Source of the DNA: Physcia stellaris
Taxonomy: Eukaryota; Ascomycota; Lecanoromycetes; Caliciales; Physciaceae
Direction: 5' to 3'
DNA length: 64,000 nucleotides
Assembly: GCA_018902385.1 (NCBI GenBank)
Contig: JABSSW010000004.1
Span: 248,001 to 312,000 of the forward strand
The notes below the pieces were generated by a model. That model was not told the DNA's origin, searched no databases, and saw only the letters and a list, made by a program, of their open reading frames with translations. This document shows, one piece after another, positions 11,011 to 23,799 of this stretch. A program made the translations under genes and the position numbers. Numbering within the stretch: the first letter of the stretch is position 1; every line of letters begins with the position of its first letter.

Positions 11011-13121
11011 TCAATTCACAGCTTTGTTGAGCGCCTGATGCTTTTTCGATCTTTTTCTCCTCTTCTTGCCTTCCTTGATTTCTACAGTGTGATCAAGCTT
11101 AAGCTTCGAATCCTGATTAGCGAGCACGTCTGCGACTTGTTTCTGTGATCCTTGCTCGTTCCCAAAAGTCTCCTTGCGCCATTCGCGCAGTCGAGCCTTC
11201 TTTCCAAGACGTTTCTTATCCTTCTTTTTCTTCTCACTGTCGCGAAAAGTAGCCATTTTCTTCAACCCCGCGTACTGATTGAGTTGGCTATCCGAAGCCA
11301 TAAGAATGTCCCGTGCTGTCATCCCAAATGTCAATGGCGAAGTCTCCCTGTAACGGAAATGCCCCGTCTTCTTGCTCCCTACACCGGCTATCGTGTCTTC
11401 CACCTTGAGCTTCTCATCTATGATCTTCTCGATGACTCGTCGCTCCTTGCGCGATTCCCGTTTTTGCTCCTCCCGCTCACGCTTTGCATCGGCGTTTTTC
11501 TTCTTTTTGGCTTTGATCTTGCCCGTAGAGTTATTTTTATCTTCCTCAACGCTCTGGTCTTGACCTTCGGCTGCGAAGCTGCTGACATCCTCGTCCGAGA
11601 TATCAAAGGGTGGCATTGCTGATTCTTCGTTGGTTTCAAAGTCGGGAACCAAGTCATTGATGTCGATATCGTCATCCCACTTGGGCTTTTTGAGCTTACG
11701 CTTACCGCGACCATCTTCCTGGGCTTCGTCCCCTGACTCACGATCGGCGTAATATTGCTCGCCAAACCGTCTCTTCATCTCTTGCTCCCATCGCGCGTCC
11801 TCCCAACCTTCATTCAACAAAGCTGACCAGTCCTCTTCTTTCAAATCCCTGCCCCTCAGACCGGCTGCCTGCTTGATTTTGCGAACTTTGTCCTCGACTT
11901 CGGCGACTTGGAGTTTTCTAAGACGCGCCTTCTCCTCCTCGCGCTCTAGCTTCTCCATCTCCCTTTTGGCGCGATCGGCATCGCGAGCCTTTTTCCGGCT
12001 ATTTGTCGTCTCTTTCCTGACCGAATACCTTGCAGCAGCGTCTCTAGCATGAGACATAAGCTTCTCGTTGGCGGTTTGGGGGTTCTCAAATCGCATATTG
12101 TAGGCCTCTTCGAAGGCTTCTGCACGTTCTTCATCCTCCTCATCATCGGATTCGAAAGGTTGAAATCGAGACCCAGCTGATGGAAGCCATGCTCTAGCAG
12201 CTAGGAAATTGGAGAGATAAGTATCTGGGTCTTTGTCGGCAATTTCGACATCGAGCTCAACGCGTTTGTTGGTGGAGGCTTGCACTGTGTGCTCTGAATT
12301 TGACGGCTTTCGAATAAGAAAGTTATCGCCACTGTCGCCGTCACCATCCCCTTTTTGCGAGGCAGCTCCATCATCCAGTGAGTCATCTACTGCAGCATGC
12401 ATCTCTTGAACAATGGTAGACCTTAGCTCGTCTTGCTCCTGTGCATAGGTTGTTGGGTGGTCTTCCACCATGTCAGCGTTATCGGCGTCTTCCAACAAAT
12501 TCCGTCGGTGGTAATCGCTCAAAAACATTGGCTTATGGACTGGTCTGCTGGAGGCAGCAATGGCCTTCCCTCCGTCATCTAGGTCTGTATAGAATGTAGC
12601 CTGCTCATCGTAGACCCGAGGGTCCTTATTGCGGATAGCTTTGAGTGTCGCATCTATCTGTGCATCTAAGGCCTCGGAAGCTAGCACACCTTCATCATCC
12701 TCATCTTCAGACTCAGAGGATGAGTCTGTCCCTGGGTCACTGCCATCGTCCTTTGATGCTGCATTTGTGTTCTGACGTGAGACTGCCTGAGTCTTGCCAT
12801 ATTTCTCCTCCACTGCTACGCATTAGCAAGGTCGTTAAACATATGCTTCTTAACGAAAAGCAAGAGCAAAGAAAACGTACATCTGTGAAGTTCCTCGCGC
12901 TTCTTATTGTGCTCGAAGCGTCTTGCAAAGTCCTGATTCACAGTGAAGCCATCAGTAGCAATATCCTCTTCGTCCGTGTTGATCAAGACTCCTCCAGCTG
13001 AGTCGCTGTCATTGTCGGAACTCTCATTGTCCAATAGCAGTTTTGTACGCTTTTGAGTGTGAGAGTTCGGTAAGGAAGTGGCTTTCCTTTTGCGAGGCGA
13101 GTCCCCAATCCCTAGTGACAT
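11011..13121 (-). CDS. KRI1: KRI1-like ribosome biogenesis protein
   Basis: Nucleolar factor needed for 40S subunit assembly with KRR1. Two exons (13121-12881 and 12812-11011) split by a 68 bp intron give 680 residues. Family landmarks are the N-terminal NQDFARRFEHNKKREELHR-LEEKYGK block (the intron splits it), a long acidic/charged middle with coiled coil (EKLEREEEKARLRKLQVAEV), GLRGRDLKEEDWSALLNEGW, and the C-terminal GHFRYRETSPLTFGMT motif. The end is lysine-rich (KEGKKRRKRSKKHQAL), suited to nucleolar targeting. It is divergently oriented to the SIP3-like gene with 345 bp between the start codons. Confidence 0.92.
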
Positions 13122-13466
13122 CTTATTTGAGCATCGACCTAGGTTGATATTGTGAGCAGTCTTCGAATCCTGGAAAACCTAAGGCGGCGAGGACCGTCCA
13201 TACACAATAAATTAGTTTTCAACCCCGTGCGGAAATGCAGCGGAATGACGCGCGTTCGGCACTACCCGGCCCTAAATGCTGCATCATGATCTCGATAAAG
13301 TAAAGTACTAGCCAAGAACAACGAGGTTTCTCCAACTCTGACGATGCTTTTAGAACTATGGAATTTACTTAATTCCCGAGAAGTCTGAGAAGGCATTGCC
13401 TCAGTAACATCTTCGGCACCGGCCAGCTTTGATCATCCCACTATCTGTTCGGTTAGACCCATAAAC
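13122..13466. promoter_or_regulatory. Divergent promoter region KRI1 / SIP3-like
   Basis: A 345 bp gap between two start codons pointing away from each other. It must hold both promoters. I see no clear named motif. Confidence 0.5.
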
Positions 13467-16400
13467 ATGTCCGAAAACCCTTCGCAGCAAACGACCTTGA
13501 TGCAAATAGGGAGGCCAATCAACCTAGTGTATGGGACTCTTTGAACACGTATTGTATATAAAAGCTAACAAACGATTCAAGGCCGGTTGGCTTGAAAGAG
13601 GCTGCACTCGACTCGCCCACCTTCAGATCAAGCTTTACACATTTTGCAGAGCAGCTAGAGCTCGTCGAGAGATGGCTTGAAACCTACGTCAGGTCCGTAT
13701 CAAAGCTTACAAACGAAGTCGGAACACTCGAGTCTTTGGTCAATGTCTTCTTCACGCAGTCGGCGCTTCCACTCAATGTTTCTGAGGCGGTGATCGACCA
13801 TGACTACACTCTGCTCGCAATGAAGAGATATGGCGAGGGAGCTAAAGAGTATTGGACATCCACAATTGCATCTTTAAGGAAGATGGAAGCGAACATGGTC
13901 GAGCCAATACGAAGCTTTCTTCAGAATGATTTGCGCTCATTTAAGGTGTGTCAGTAGCTTGTTCTGTTCGGTGGATGAGAATTTTGAAAACATTCTCTAA
14001 TACCTGAGATATGGTTTAGGAAGCTCGCCGACATCTCGAACAGACGCAAAAGCAGCTCGACAGTCTTCAGGCACGCTACTCAGGCCAAACTAGGTCGAAG
14101 GAGGCTTCATCTCTGAGAGAAGATGCATTTCAGCTTCATGAAGCACGCAAGGCATATCTAAAGGCATCAATGGATTTCAGCGTGGCTGCCCCTCAATTAC
14201 GGATGGTGCTTGACAAGATGCTCGTAAAGGTCTTCTCGGATCAGTGGCGAGATATGCGAGCTCGAGATACTATCAGTGGCTCCAATGGAAGATGGACGAG
14301 CGATATTGAACGAGTTCGAGGCTGGAGTCGCGAGATGGAACTTGGAGAAAAAGGCTTCCGCCAGGATCTATTGAATGCACGGAAGCAGATAGAAGAAAGC
14401 GCAGAAGTTGCGATGCGACCTTCACGGGAACTTGAGGATTATTCTACGCAATCAACATCAATATTCCCTACTGTGAACGACTTACAGGTGCCAGGGCCGC
14501 CAGGCACTAGAGCCGAAAAGCAAGGTTGGTTGAATCTGCGAACGGTCACGGGGAAACCGTCCAGGACCGTCTGGGTCCGGAGGTGGTTCTTCGTCAAGAA
14601 TGGGATCTTCAGTTGGCTTGTGCAGGGCTCACGCTCAGGTGGCGTTGAGGAGAGTGAGAGAATTGGTGTTCTCCTCTGTAGTGTTCGACCAGCTGTAAAT
14701 GAAGATCGCCGCTTCTGCTTCGAGGTAGGTTACAAGTTTCTCCACATGCCGCTACAACTCTGACTATCAATAGGTGAAAACAAAGGACCGTACTCTTATT
14801 GTACAGGCTGAGACACAGCCGGAACTCAGTCACTGGGTAAAGTCCTTCGAAATTGCCAAACAGAAAGCGTTGGAAGACCCCGCAAGCACCGACTCCCCCG
14901 GACTAGACGGTCCACGGGGGCAAGACGCAGCATTTGCCATTATGCCACCAAGCGCTCCAGAGCTAGCAGCAAGTGGTGCCGACTCGGGATTATCTCAGGA
15001 TGATGGTCTTGCTGGCGGCCTTGATAGAAGTGGAACTCTTCCAGTTCCTGGCGGCGAATCCGGTCTCAACCTAGCTTCGAGGAGCAGCTTCGACGTTACG
15101 AGCTCCAGGCGCCCAACAAATGAGGGCGAAAGTGGGCGAGATCATGCTGCTAGGATAATTCAGAAACTGGATCTTCATCGGAAGTCTACTAGTGGTGCTC
15201 AGATGTCTGCAGGGCAAGCTATGCCTTCGAATCCCGCTTCAGGTGGTATAGCAAGTCTCATCGTGAGTACATGCAGTCGCTTTTTCCTTCCCTTCCATCT
15301 TCCTCTCAATGCCATCATTAGCTCTTTATTAGCTTTCATTCACCTCTCAAAATCTTGTCACAATTCAAGATACCTTTGAAAGTTAAAGCTGACTTCAAGA
15401 CAACCAACAGTCTGCTAGTCATAATGTAATGCCCATTGGACCTGGTGTGCCACCTACTCCTGAAACTCCAACGGTTCGAACATCAGCTGGCCCAAACGTC
15501 CGAGAGTTGCCAACAATTAGCCTTGCACCGAATACGCTAGCTGTTCCACCAGCGCCGACGAATCTCAGCTCTATAGCCATTATCCTGGCGGGCGAAAGAG
15601 GAATTGGAATGGGTCGGACTGATGCTACTGGAGGCATGCCTAGTGGGATCATGGCTAATACGTGGGGCAGCTCGAACTGGGGATTCGTTAATAGATTAGA
15701 AAGGGGAGAATTAAAGTCACCCACAGAGATGAGACTGCGAGGCTCGACTCCACCAAGTCCTAGAGCGAGCCCACGGGTCCGTCCTTCTGGCACACCACCA
15801 AAGAGAGTTTTTAGTGGCAACAATGAGACCACAAACTCTTTAGCCACTGACGCTTCTATCACACCAGGGACGTCGCCGTCACATCGCAAAACCATCAGCC
15901 TTGATTCAGATACTCAGAAGCCTGATACATCCACTCAAGAATACCCGAACTATTATCCTTTGCAGCTGAAGACACAAGACGCCCAATTCAGGCTGTTATT
16001 CCCCAATGTCCGCCGAGAAGAAAAAGTTGTCTTGGTGTTCAGAGCGACATGGAACCTGAACGATCAGCAAGAATTCCCAGGGCGGGTATACGTGACGGCA
16101 AAGGAAGTATACTTTTACAGTCACTACCTTGGACTTGTCTTAATTTCCGGCGTTGGCTTGTCCTCGATCATGGAGGTAACATCGGCGCCTGGTAGAGATT
16201 GCGACTTCCTATTTCTACATCTCAAGGACAACAGTACCCAGAATGGTTTCACGCGAATTACGATTAAGACATTCCTTGAACCTCTGAACTTGTTACAAAA
16301 GCGGCTGGACTTCTTGGTGCGAAACGGTAATGCAGCAGAGCCGCTCGATCTTGAATCCATCATGAAATCCCTCATCAAAGTTGAACAAGACGATCCAGCA

Positions 16401-17948
16401 ACAGATCCAGATATGCAGAGCTGGGATGACATTTCACGGGATGCGCTTTACAATGAGACTTCCGCGCGTAGACGGAATGCTTCACGGATGAATCAACGAG
16501 ATCTCCGGGCTGCTGTGCTCGTGGATCGGAATTTGTATCCGAACAGTAATCTCGAAGAAGGCAGAGACGTGATGAAATTCAAACTACCGAGACAACCTGT
16601 CGTCTATGCACCGGCAGGCATGGACCAGGCAGCCGTGGAGAGGGCTTTCGAGATCAGTCCCAAAGCACTATTCCACATACTCTTCGGCGACAAGAGTGTC
16701 GTTTGGCAGTTGCTGTATCACGAACGAAAAGCCCAACATATCAAGCAGACCGCCTGGATCCAGCCCGAGCAAGGCCATCTGCGACGTGAATTCGAGTATC
16801 AAGTCCAGTCCTCCGACACGTTTGGAAGAAGTCGTCAAGCAACCATTAAAGATTACCAAATGATCGACGTCTACAATGACCATCTTTGCTACGTCGTCAC
16901 TTCCCGTACAACCCCATGGCACCTCCCGTCCTCCGACTCCTTTCTCCTCCTCAGCAAAATCTTAATCACCCACGTCGCGAAATCAAAATGCAAGCTCGCC
17001 ATTTACACCAAAGTGGATTGGCTCCAGAATAAGCGCCCGCCAGGCATCTTCCAGAGCCTCATCACCAACCGAGCCCTGCGCGACCTGCAGCTCGACGCGC
17101 TGGACCTCACGGACGTAGTGGCTGAGCAGGTCCGCAAGCTGGGCGCCCAAAGCCGCACTAAAAAGGCGATTCAGATCTTCGGCTCGATCGGGCAGCAGAC
17201 AGAGGCGAGCGAATTCGCGGGCACTGACGCGCCGAGCAGTGTCAGGGTTCGGCGCTCCGTGAAACGCACCAGCATGGCGGTCCTGATGCTCGAGTGCGCG
17301 GCCTCGGTGGTCGAAAGCGTCCTCACGTCTCTGCTGCAGTGGACGTGGGCGGTGCTGAAGTGGATCTGGAAGACCTTCGACGCGAACAGCATCCTCATCG
17401 GGATCCTGGCCCTGAGCATCTGCACCAATATCTTCTTCTCGTCCTGGAACACCGCGCAGTGGTGGCAGGAGCGAAGCGCAGCGAAGTTCATGGCAAGGCT
17501 GGGCGTGGGCCCAGATCCAGTCATGAGTCGCGCGCTCTACCTCCAGGACCTGCATCCTGCTGCCAACTCCATCGAAGAACAGATGGGCGATAATATCTGC
17601 CGTCAAACGTTCGACTCCCTCGTCTCTCCTCCCTCCTCCGACCACGCAATTCCAAACTCATGGGATACCCATACCGCCCGCCGCCTCCACCGCACGCGCC
17701 AAACCCTCGGCACCTACCGGCACGACCTCCTCGTCGCGATGCGCGTGGTCAACCGTATCGAGCGCGAGGTCGTGCACGCGGAGTACGAGGACTGGCTGAT
17801 GGGGGAGAATCGGAGGTGCGGTCTGCTGCGGGAGGCGATTTCGAAGAATCAGACGGAGCGGCTGGGGGGAAGGGTTGAGGAGGTGAGGGAGTGGCAGGGG
17901 ATGTATTGTGAGAGTTGTGGGGTGGAGTGGGGGAGGGTGGGTGCTTGA
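13467..17948 (+). CDS. SIP3/LAM-family BAR-PH-GRAM-VASt protein (ER contact-site sterol transfer)
   Basis: Five exons (13467-13528, 13582-13945, 14020-14724, 14774-15262, 15411-17948) encode 1385 residues, matching fungal SIP3-type proteins. Order: opening RPINLVPVGLKEAALDSPTF and a BAR-like helical region (residues about 20-270); a PH domain near 310-420 (GWLNLRTVTGKPSRTVWVRR); a long disordered Pro/Ser/Thr stretch; a GRAM domain near 720-830 (FRLLFPNVRREEKVVLVFRA, GRVYVTAKEVYFYS); a VASt/StART-like domain near 950-1130 (AFEISPKALFHILFGD); and one hydrophobic segment near 1200 (SILIGILALSICTNIFF). LAM/Ysp proteins in yeast anchor in the ER and move sterols at membrane contacts. A similar role is inferred here. 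The first intron is 53 bp with a GCTAAC branch site and lies just after the conserved NLV. Confidence 0.88.
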
Positions 17949-18152
17949 GAGGAAGGGAGGAGGGAGGGGAGGCGTGCAAAGCAGTGTATAATTTTTTGTT
18001 TGTTCTAGAGTAGAGTGGTTTATGATACCCCGAATGCGTTTCATTGATGGTACATTACTACTACTATTTTGTGTGCGGCGCTTTCTTCGAGTAAGAGTAC
18101 ATGTACTTTATCCTGACAACCATCCCCCGATCACCCCCATTCAAGAAATCAG
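17949..18152. other. Short 3' flank of the SIP3-like gene
   Basis: Presumed 3' untranslated region. Nothing else seen. Confidence 0.4.
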
Positions 18153-18545
18153 ATGATGAACCCCAACGCCCCCCATGTTCCACGATCTCCCCCAAAGAAA
18201 CAGGTTTCACATCATCCCCCCCACTCCAGAATCATTACGAGCCGATCTTCACGGCGCAGTCACTCCATGCATCACAGACCCGCAACGGACCCCAAATACA
18301 AGCCTCCGGGCCCTCATATCATTCTTTTCATCGGAAGGGGCTCACCTCACCGAAGCTGCATGCCTACCGGTTTCGGAAGAGAAAAGCTGATCGGTTACCT
18401 TAATCGTAAGAAGGGTTCCGGATATATGATCCGTGGCGCGGGTCTCGGGATATTCGTCATTGGGTTTGTTTTGGGGTGGGTATGGGGGCGTGTACGTATA
18501 CGTTTGGAAGGATGGGTTACGAGCTGGAAAAAGCAAAAGTGGTGA
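18153..18545 (+). CDS. Possible small single-pass membrane protein
   Basis: A 130-codon frame with a basic, Pro/His/Ser-rich first half. Near the C-terminus there is one glycine-rich hydrophobic segment (GAGLGIFVIGFVLGWVWG) followed by a short basic tail (WKKQKW). The shape is that of a small tail-anchored or single-pass membrane protein. I do not recognise it and there is no family evidence. It may be part of the downstream flank of the SIP3-like gene. Confidence 0.35.
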   Translation: MMNPNAPHVPRSPPKKQVSHHPPHSRIITSRSSRRSHSMHHRPATDPKYKPPGPHIILFIGRGSPHRSCMPTGFGREKLIGYLNRKKGSGYMIRGAGLGIFVIGFVLGWVWGRVRIRLEGWVTSWKKQKW

Positions 18546-18937
18546 GGTAGTTTAACTGATTGAGTGAGATGTGTGTTGTTCTCGCGTTTTGGGGATAGTG
18601 ATATAGCGGGCGTTTTGCGGATTGGAGGTTGGGTTTAGGTGGATGGGTGCGCGTTTTGATTCTATGAGTGAGGAAAGCGAAGGGTGGGGAAGCGATGGGT
18701 TGCGTATTGTAGCTGGGAGATTTAGCTGGGTGATGCGGTTGGTGTGCGGTGCGTCTTGGAGATGACTGCGATGGGATACTTGTACGGGCTTTGGTGAGGC
18801 AAAGAAATGAGAGTAACGAGGATGGTCAATGACATAGTACTCCAGCGTCAGGGAAGGGGATGTGAAGCTAAAACTTTGTGAGATGGAATATGAAATTTCA
18901 TGTCTTCGTTATCATTCATGTGAATCTGTCTAATTAC
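18546..18937. other. Intergenic
   Basis: G/T-rich 3' flanking sequence before the convergent surface-protein gene. No feature seen. Confidence 0.35.
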
Positions 18938-19816
18938 CTAGATCGCGAACCATGCTATATAGCATGCTGCTACGATGGACACATTGACCATTCGCTTGAC
19001 TGTCCAGACGCCATGCGTGTGGACGCTATTTGCTGCGCTTGTACGCTGTGCTGCCGCTGAGCTTGACGAGCCCGCTGCTGCTGATGAGGGAGTAATGCTG
19101 GCAGATGTCACTGATGATATTGATGTTGGTGTTGGGCGTCTTGCAGCCGAGGACCCTGTGGCTGCAGCACCTGACTGCATAGTAGTGTCCATCGTTATTG
19201 CTGAGGTCTGCTTTGTTGTTTCCGACATCATGCCATATCCAGATGAGTCGATAGCCGACGGACTGGACGTTGTCTCTTGTGGTTCGCTTGTTGAAGACGA
19301 GATGGCTGCCCTTGTTCTGGTGACGGATTTGGTCTGACTAGATGTGCTGGTAGCAGAAGTAACCGCGCTTTGCGTCTGGATCTGAGATGATTGAGCCTGG
19401 ATGGATTGGGCATTTGCAGTGGTAGCCACATCTGATCCAGCAGATGTAGTCTGTGCCGAAGCATCACTGCCACCCAGGCGTGCTTTCACACCTTTGGCAT
19501 CCGAGCAGAAGATAGAGCCTATGGTTACTGGCTCCGGGCCCAAAGTTGAAGTTACTGATATTGTGAAGAACTTCCCAAGTGGCTGGGTGCCTCCGTCATC
19601 TTTGAACGCCTGACAGACGACATCGGAGCTACTGATAGGGATGCCCGAGGACGACTGGACGGCTAGGTTCAAGGCTTTAGGGATGGCTATCGATCCCCCT
19701 TCGGTGGCGAGGGTGCCAAAAGGAATGTCGACGGTCCTGGCATCGTCTCCTGAGCTGGATATTCCAAATTTGAGAATCATTTGTCCCGCCCGCGGGACCA
19801 AGTCAAGGCTTGTCAT
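18938..19816 (-). CDS. Ser/Thr-rich cell-surface protein with GPI-type C-terminus
   Basis: A 292-codon frame. The first 115 residues form a globular-looking domain with two cysteines (DVVCQAFKDDGG and IGSIFCSDAKG) and many beta-prone stretches. Then come about 150 residues almost wholly of S, T, A and Q, a classic O-mannosylated stalk. It ends in a hydrophobic C-terminus (VNVSIVAACYIAWFAI) after HTHGVWTVKR, as in GPI-anchored wall proteins. No signal peptide is visible at the ATG used, so either an upstream exon is missing (the true start may lie beyond 19816) or the start is wrong. The family is not recognised. Confidence 0.6.
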   Translation of the reverse strand: MTSLDLVPRAGQMILKFGISSSGDDARTVDIPFGTLATEGGSIAIPKALNLAVQSSSGIPISSSDVVCQAFKDDGGTQPLGKFFTISVTSTLGPEPVTIGSIFCSDAKGVKARLGGSDASAQTTSAGSDVATTANAQSIQAQSSQIQTQSAVTSATSTSSQTKSVTRTRAAISSSTSEPQETTSSPSAIDSSGYGMMSETTKQTSAITMDTTMQSGAAATGSSAARRPTPTSISSVTSASITPSSAAAGSSSSAAAQRTSAANSVHTHGVWTVKRMVNVSIVAACYIAWFAI

Positions 19817-21831
19817 GATGATAGGATGTTAGGACAACCTTGAAGAGATATTTGGTTCCAGACCTAATTAAGGTTTAAATGTAAATGTAGAGAAGGTAAG
19901 GAGAATAAAATATGTAGGGAATAAATGAAACTCGCTTCCACAACGATGAGAGAGTGAGAGAGGAAAGGAGACGGTAACGCCAGCTTCAACTCTGCCTCAA
20001 GACGAAGAATAGATACCAGCCTCTTGGGACCAGCTCCTAATCACATGTTGAGGGACCGAGGTTCACATGATTCTGACTCGTCAGAGGCTTCAAAGCCCTT
20101 GGCGGTTAATGCGAGAAAATAGGTGCTGACCCCATCTGAGTTTCAGGTTGAGCTGGGCGGTAGCCAGCCAAGCGAGCAAAATCTCCGCTCTGTCGAATGC
20201 AGACTGCAGCCAGAAAGGAGACCCTGGCGGCTGAAGAAAAATATAGTGAAGAGGGGCATCTAGACGAAGGAAGATTGCCGTAAAGTCTCGTCCGAGGGGT
20301 CCCCAGTAGTTCATTGACCATGAGTCTGAGGTTAAGTACTTGGCACGTTACAGCGATAGTCGCCGCTGACATTATGAAATGATCAGTAGACTACCTTGGA
20401 GGAGGCGGATGCTAGTCACTGTCGCTCGGCTACAGCTATCTCTGCTGCAGGTACTCGTACACCAGAGCGGCTTGACTTTACTGTGGGGAAGGCCGGCGCA
20501 CACTAATCAAGACGCTGGAAGGGATCATAAAAGTCTGGAAGAATCCACTAGGGGATTTTGGACAATTCAACACGGTGGTGATGAAACGGCAGGTGATGGC
20601 CAGGCGGTAAAATAGAGTAAAGTAGCTTAAGATAGGATCGAAGAAGCACGGCGTCTAGCTGGTGGTAGGACAACCTCTCGACGTGTGGGCTCCGGGATCT
20701 CAATGATACTCTTCACGAATTCACTTCACGGGGATCGAGGCAAGCTGAACACATTGAAGTTGGAAACATGATGACGATGAATAACGGGGGTTTTAAGATG
20801 ATACTGAAGAAGTGCAGGTTCGACAGTGGTGGTTTGATGTGAAGTTGCCTCCCGGCGCCATCCCTTGAGGTGCAGCATCAGACAGGAACCGACAACTCAC
20901 AGCCAATGACAACCCTCCCTGAGAGCAAAGTCCCCTTGCGAGGGCTTGGCGTCACTAGTGGATTAAGTAAGTGGTAGCGTGAAGACAAGCGAGGAATTGA
21001 GACGACTCCTTCTTCAACCATCTTCTGAACTTCTGAGCCCTCCCGAGTTTCACGATGCCACTTTTCCTGCATCATCCCCCTATTCATTCGCCCGCTTAGC
21101 CTCGCAAACCGCTTGGAGGCTCAAGTGAGGAATGCATGAATCTCCAGATGGTCAATGCTCCGGTCGAACGATGGCGAGGCTCTCGTTTCGTCTGCCACCC
21201 AGATCCTCAAGGGCTCGTCCGCATCTCAAACTATCAATCCATACCTGTCGTCAGACATCTCTACGCGCTATATCTACGACTCCTATGTCACTAGACCCGT
21301 CCGGTCAAGGCCGCCTCTCTTCACCCCGAGGAATGTTACACGGAGCGAGCCAGGCATTAGGGAAATCTTCTTTCCGGTCTCATCCCAGCCCTGAAGCCAC
21401 ACCCTCCCTCCCATGTGCTCCCAAACCGCTGTATCAGCGTGTACCGCCAACACCCCACCACGCTAGTCCTGGCCTGGCCGCCATGGACTCTTGCTATATC
21501 TCCTCATGCCTCCTCGATTCTCTTCATGCGTCTAATCTGCATTGCCCACCACGCTCTTTGTACATTCCAGTGATCTTTGCTACATTCGTATTTTTGTCTC
21601 TCACTTTTTTCTGAGCTGGCTCTATCCCCTGCGCTGGGCGCTTCGTAATAATATCTCTCACTGATACCCAGTCATCGTCGTCTCTTGTAAGTGGAATGAA
21701 GGAGGGCTCCCTTGCTTCGACCCAATACGGGCTCACCCAATTCGGGCTCATCACCGAGACAATGGATTCTGGGACCAGCAGCACATGGCTTACTGACCGC
21801 TTATACAGATATCCCACACATTCCTTACAGT
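19817..21831. other. Long divergent intergenic region
   Basis: About 2 kb between a gene reading left and the Rua1-type regulator reading right. Several short open frames are present but none has a motif or splice support. A long promoter and 5' leader is usual for regulators of this type. A missing first exon of the surface protein could lie near 19,830-19,950. Confidence 0.4.
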
Positions 21832-23799
21832 ATGGACGCTCGCACAGCAAGATGGTACGTCATGCTCTTCCCGGCCGGAGCACAGTCCGATGGTTCTGAT
21901 ATTCTATAAGTCTAGGAGTATCCAGTGGCATGCCTATGAACTTCCACCCTCACAGACCCATGGTCCCCGCTCGCTCGCGGTATCACATGCCGCAGCCGCT
22001 TCCACAACTACAAACTGTGCAGCAGCATCAACAACAACGCCCAATGTATACTCAGAGGGCTTCTTCATACGATCCTTACACTGTATCGAGAGAATCAATC
22101 AACAGCACTCGGGCGACTCCCCAGCCACAATATCATCAAAGCTACACACCGATCACGACCTCGCAGAGCCATTTTTATTCAAACAGCATGACACCGACCC
22201 CAAACATGGCATATACCCCTTTGATCACCGATATAGATTCTGCCTACTTCTCCAAGTGTGCAACGCCTGAGAGTACGTTAGCTCCGGACATGTGGGATGA
22301 CGGTCAGCTCTTCCAGCTCGAAATGATTGGACAATATATATACTAACTCATGGGCAGCTTTTAAGATCCATAACAACAACAACAACACCGGGAAACCGTC
22401 CGATTTCGATGAATTCGGACTGGGTCTGGGGCCACTGGGGGACAACTTGTCTGGATCAACCATCAAAGGATCTGAGACTGAGCTCTTCAACTTTCCAGAT
22501 TTCACAAGTCAAGCAGATCCAATGTCGGCTCAGGAAGCATCATCGCCTGATGGACATTCATGGTCAACCCTTTCAGACGCCAGCGGTGGTGTCATCTCAG
22601 ATTTTCCAGATTTCTCTGCCGAAGCAGAATTAGTATGCTTCAACTCTGACTATTCTCTTGGCTTAGATTCGGTCATTCCTTCAATTGAGGAAAATGCATC
22701 CACTATCGTGCAAAATAACGTACAAAAGTCGACAGTGAGCTCGATCGCTAGATCCTCACCAAGCCATCGCTATAGGACATCCCCATATCCTTCGAATCCA
22801 GGACGTAGCAGGAGCTTCACCACTGGCTCCATGTTACAAACACAGCGCGGCTCACCTTTCGCGTACGGTGCACATCAGACGCCGAACTTCGCATCACAGC
22901 ATACATCCCCGTTGTCGAACAATATGTCTGCTTCACAAGCTGCTGATGTCAACACGTTCTTTGATGAAATGAATTTTGATGCGAACTCCACTTTCATGCC
23001 ATCGTCTTTCCAACATTCGCACCCTGAGGTTTCTCACTCCAATTACTCGATCACTGCTGAGCTCGACAGCAATCTCCCTAGTAGCATTACACCCAAGAGC
23101 AAATGCGAACACTCGTTTGCCGGCTCGTCCGAACCTCCAAATCTGTACGGAGCGCTCAGTGAGAGACCTATCTCTCCACCTCCTGAGGATATGAACCCTG
23201 AGAATAAAGATGACACGCCCCGCGTGCAGGAACTTCGCTTTGAAGGTGACTTGTACACGCCAAAGTATGTACGTGGTCACGGCAACAAGCGTGAAGGATG
23301 GTGTGGGATCTGCAAACCAGGTCGATGGCTCGTGCTCAAAAACTCCGCCTTTTGGTACGATAAGAGCTTCACGCACGGCATCAGCGCCGCAACGGGCGCA
23401 CCATTCGAGTCGCCAAGGGAGACGCGACGTATGAAAAGCAATCCCGATGTTTGGGAAGGCCTATGCCATAGCTGTGGAGAGTGGATTGCTTTGATCAGCA
23501 GCAAAAAGAAAGGTACTACGTGGTTCAGGCACGCTTACAAGGTTGGTTCTCTGTCTTTAGCTTCTCATAACCCCCGCTAATAGATGAGGTAGTGTCACAC
23601 GCATCAGAAAGTCAAAGACACGCCCAAGAGACGACGGGAAGTTAGTCACGCGAAAGCCATAAAGGCTGCTCAAAGCGAAGATCTTAAGTGCGAGTCGCGT
23701 GAGGATACACCGTTTTCGCTCGAAATAGCGGCGACGGAAGCAGGGCCCGAGCACCACCAGAGACTTTCATCACTGGAAACCGTGCCAGTCATGCTATAA
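21832..23799 (+). CDS. Rua1-type transcription regulator (C-terminal DUF4451 domain)
   Basis: Four exons (21832-21854, 21926-22272, 22358-23541, 23593-23799) sum exactly to 586 codons. The N-terminal three quarters are disordered and rich in Q, S, P and N. The C-terminal domain is unmistakable: YTPKYVRGHGNKREGWCGIC, KPGRWLVLKNSAFWYDKSFT, HGISAATGAPF, GLCHSCGEWIAL, KKGTTWFRHAYKCHTH. The regularly spaced C/H residues suggest zinc binding. Rua1 in Ustilago regulates ustilagic acid synthesis. The target here is unknown. Intron 2 ends with a textbook TACTAAC branch site at 22341-22347, and the last intron is 51 bp. The first 23 bp exon is an inference. If it is wrong, translation starts at 21930 and the rest is unaffected. 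Confidence 0.8.

Noticed and set aside
16983-17645. 220-codon minus-strand frame inside the SIP3-like gene
   Set aside because: Antisense to the VASt and membrane-segment coding region, which has clear family motifs on the plus strand.
21132-21614. 160-codon plus-strand frame upstream of the Rua1-type regulator
   Set aside because: Random-looking Ser/Pro/Arg composition, no motif, overlapped by an equally open frame. Treated as leader or promoter sequence.
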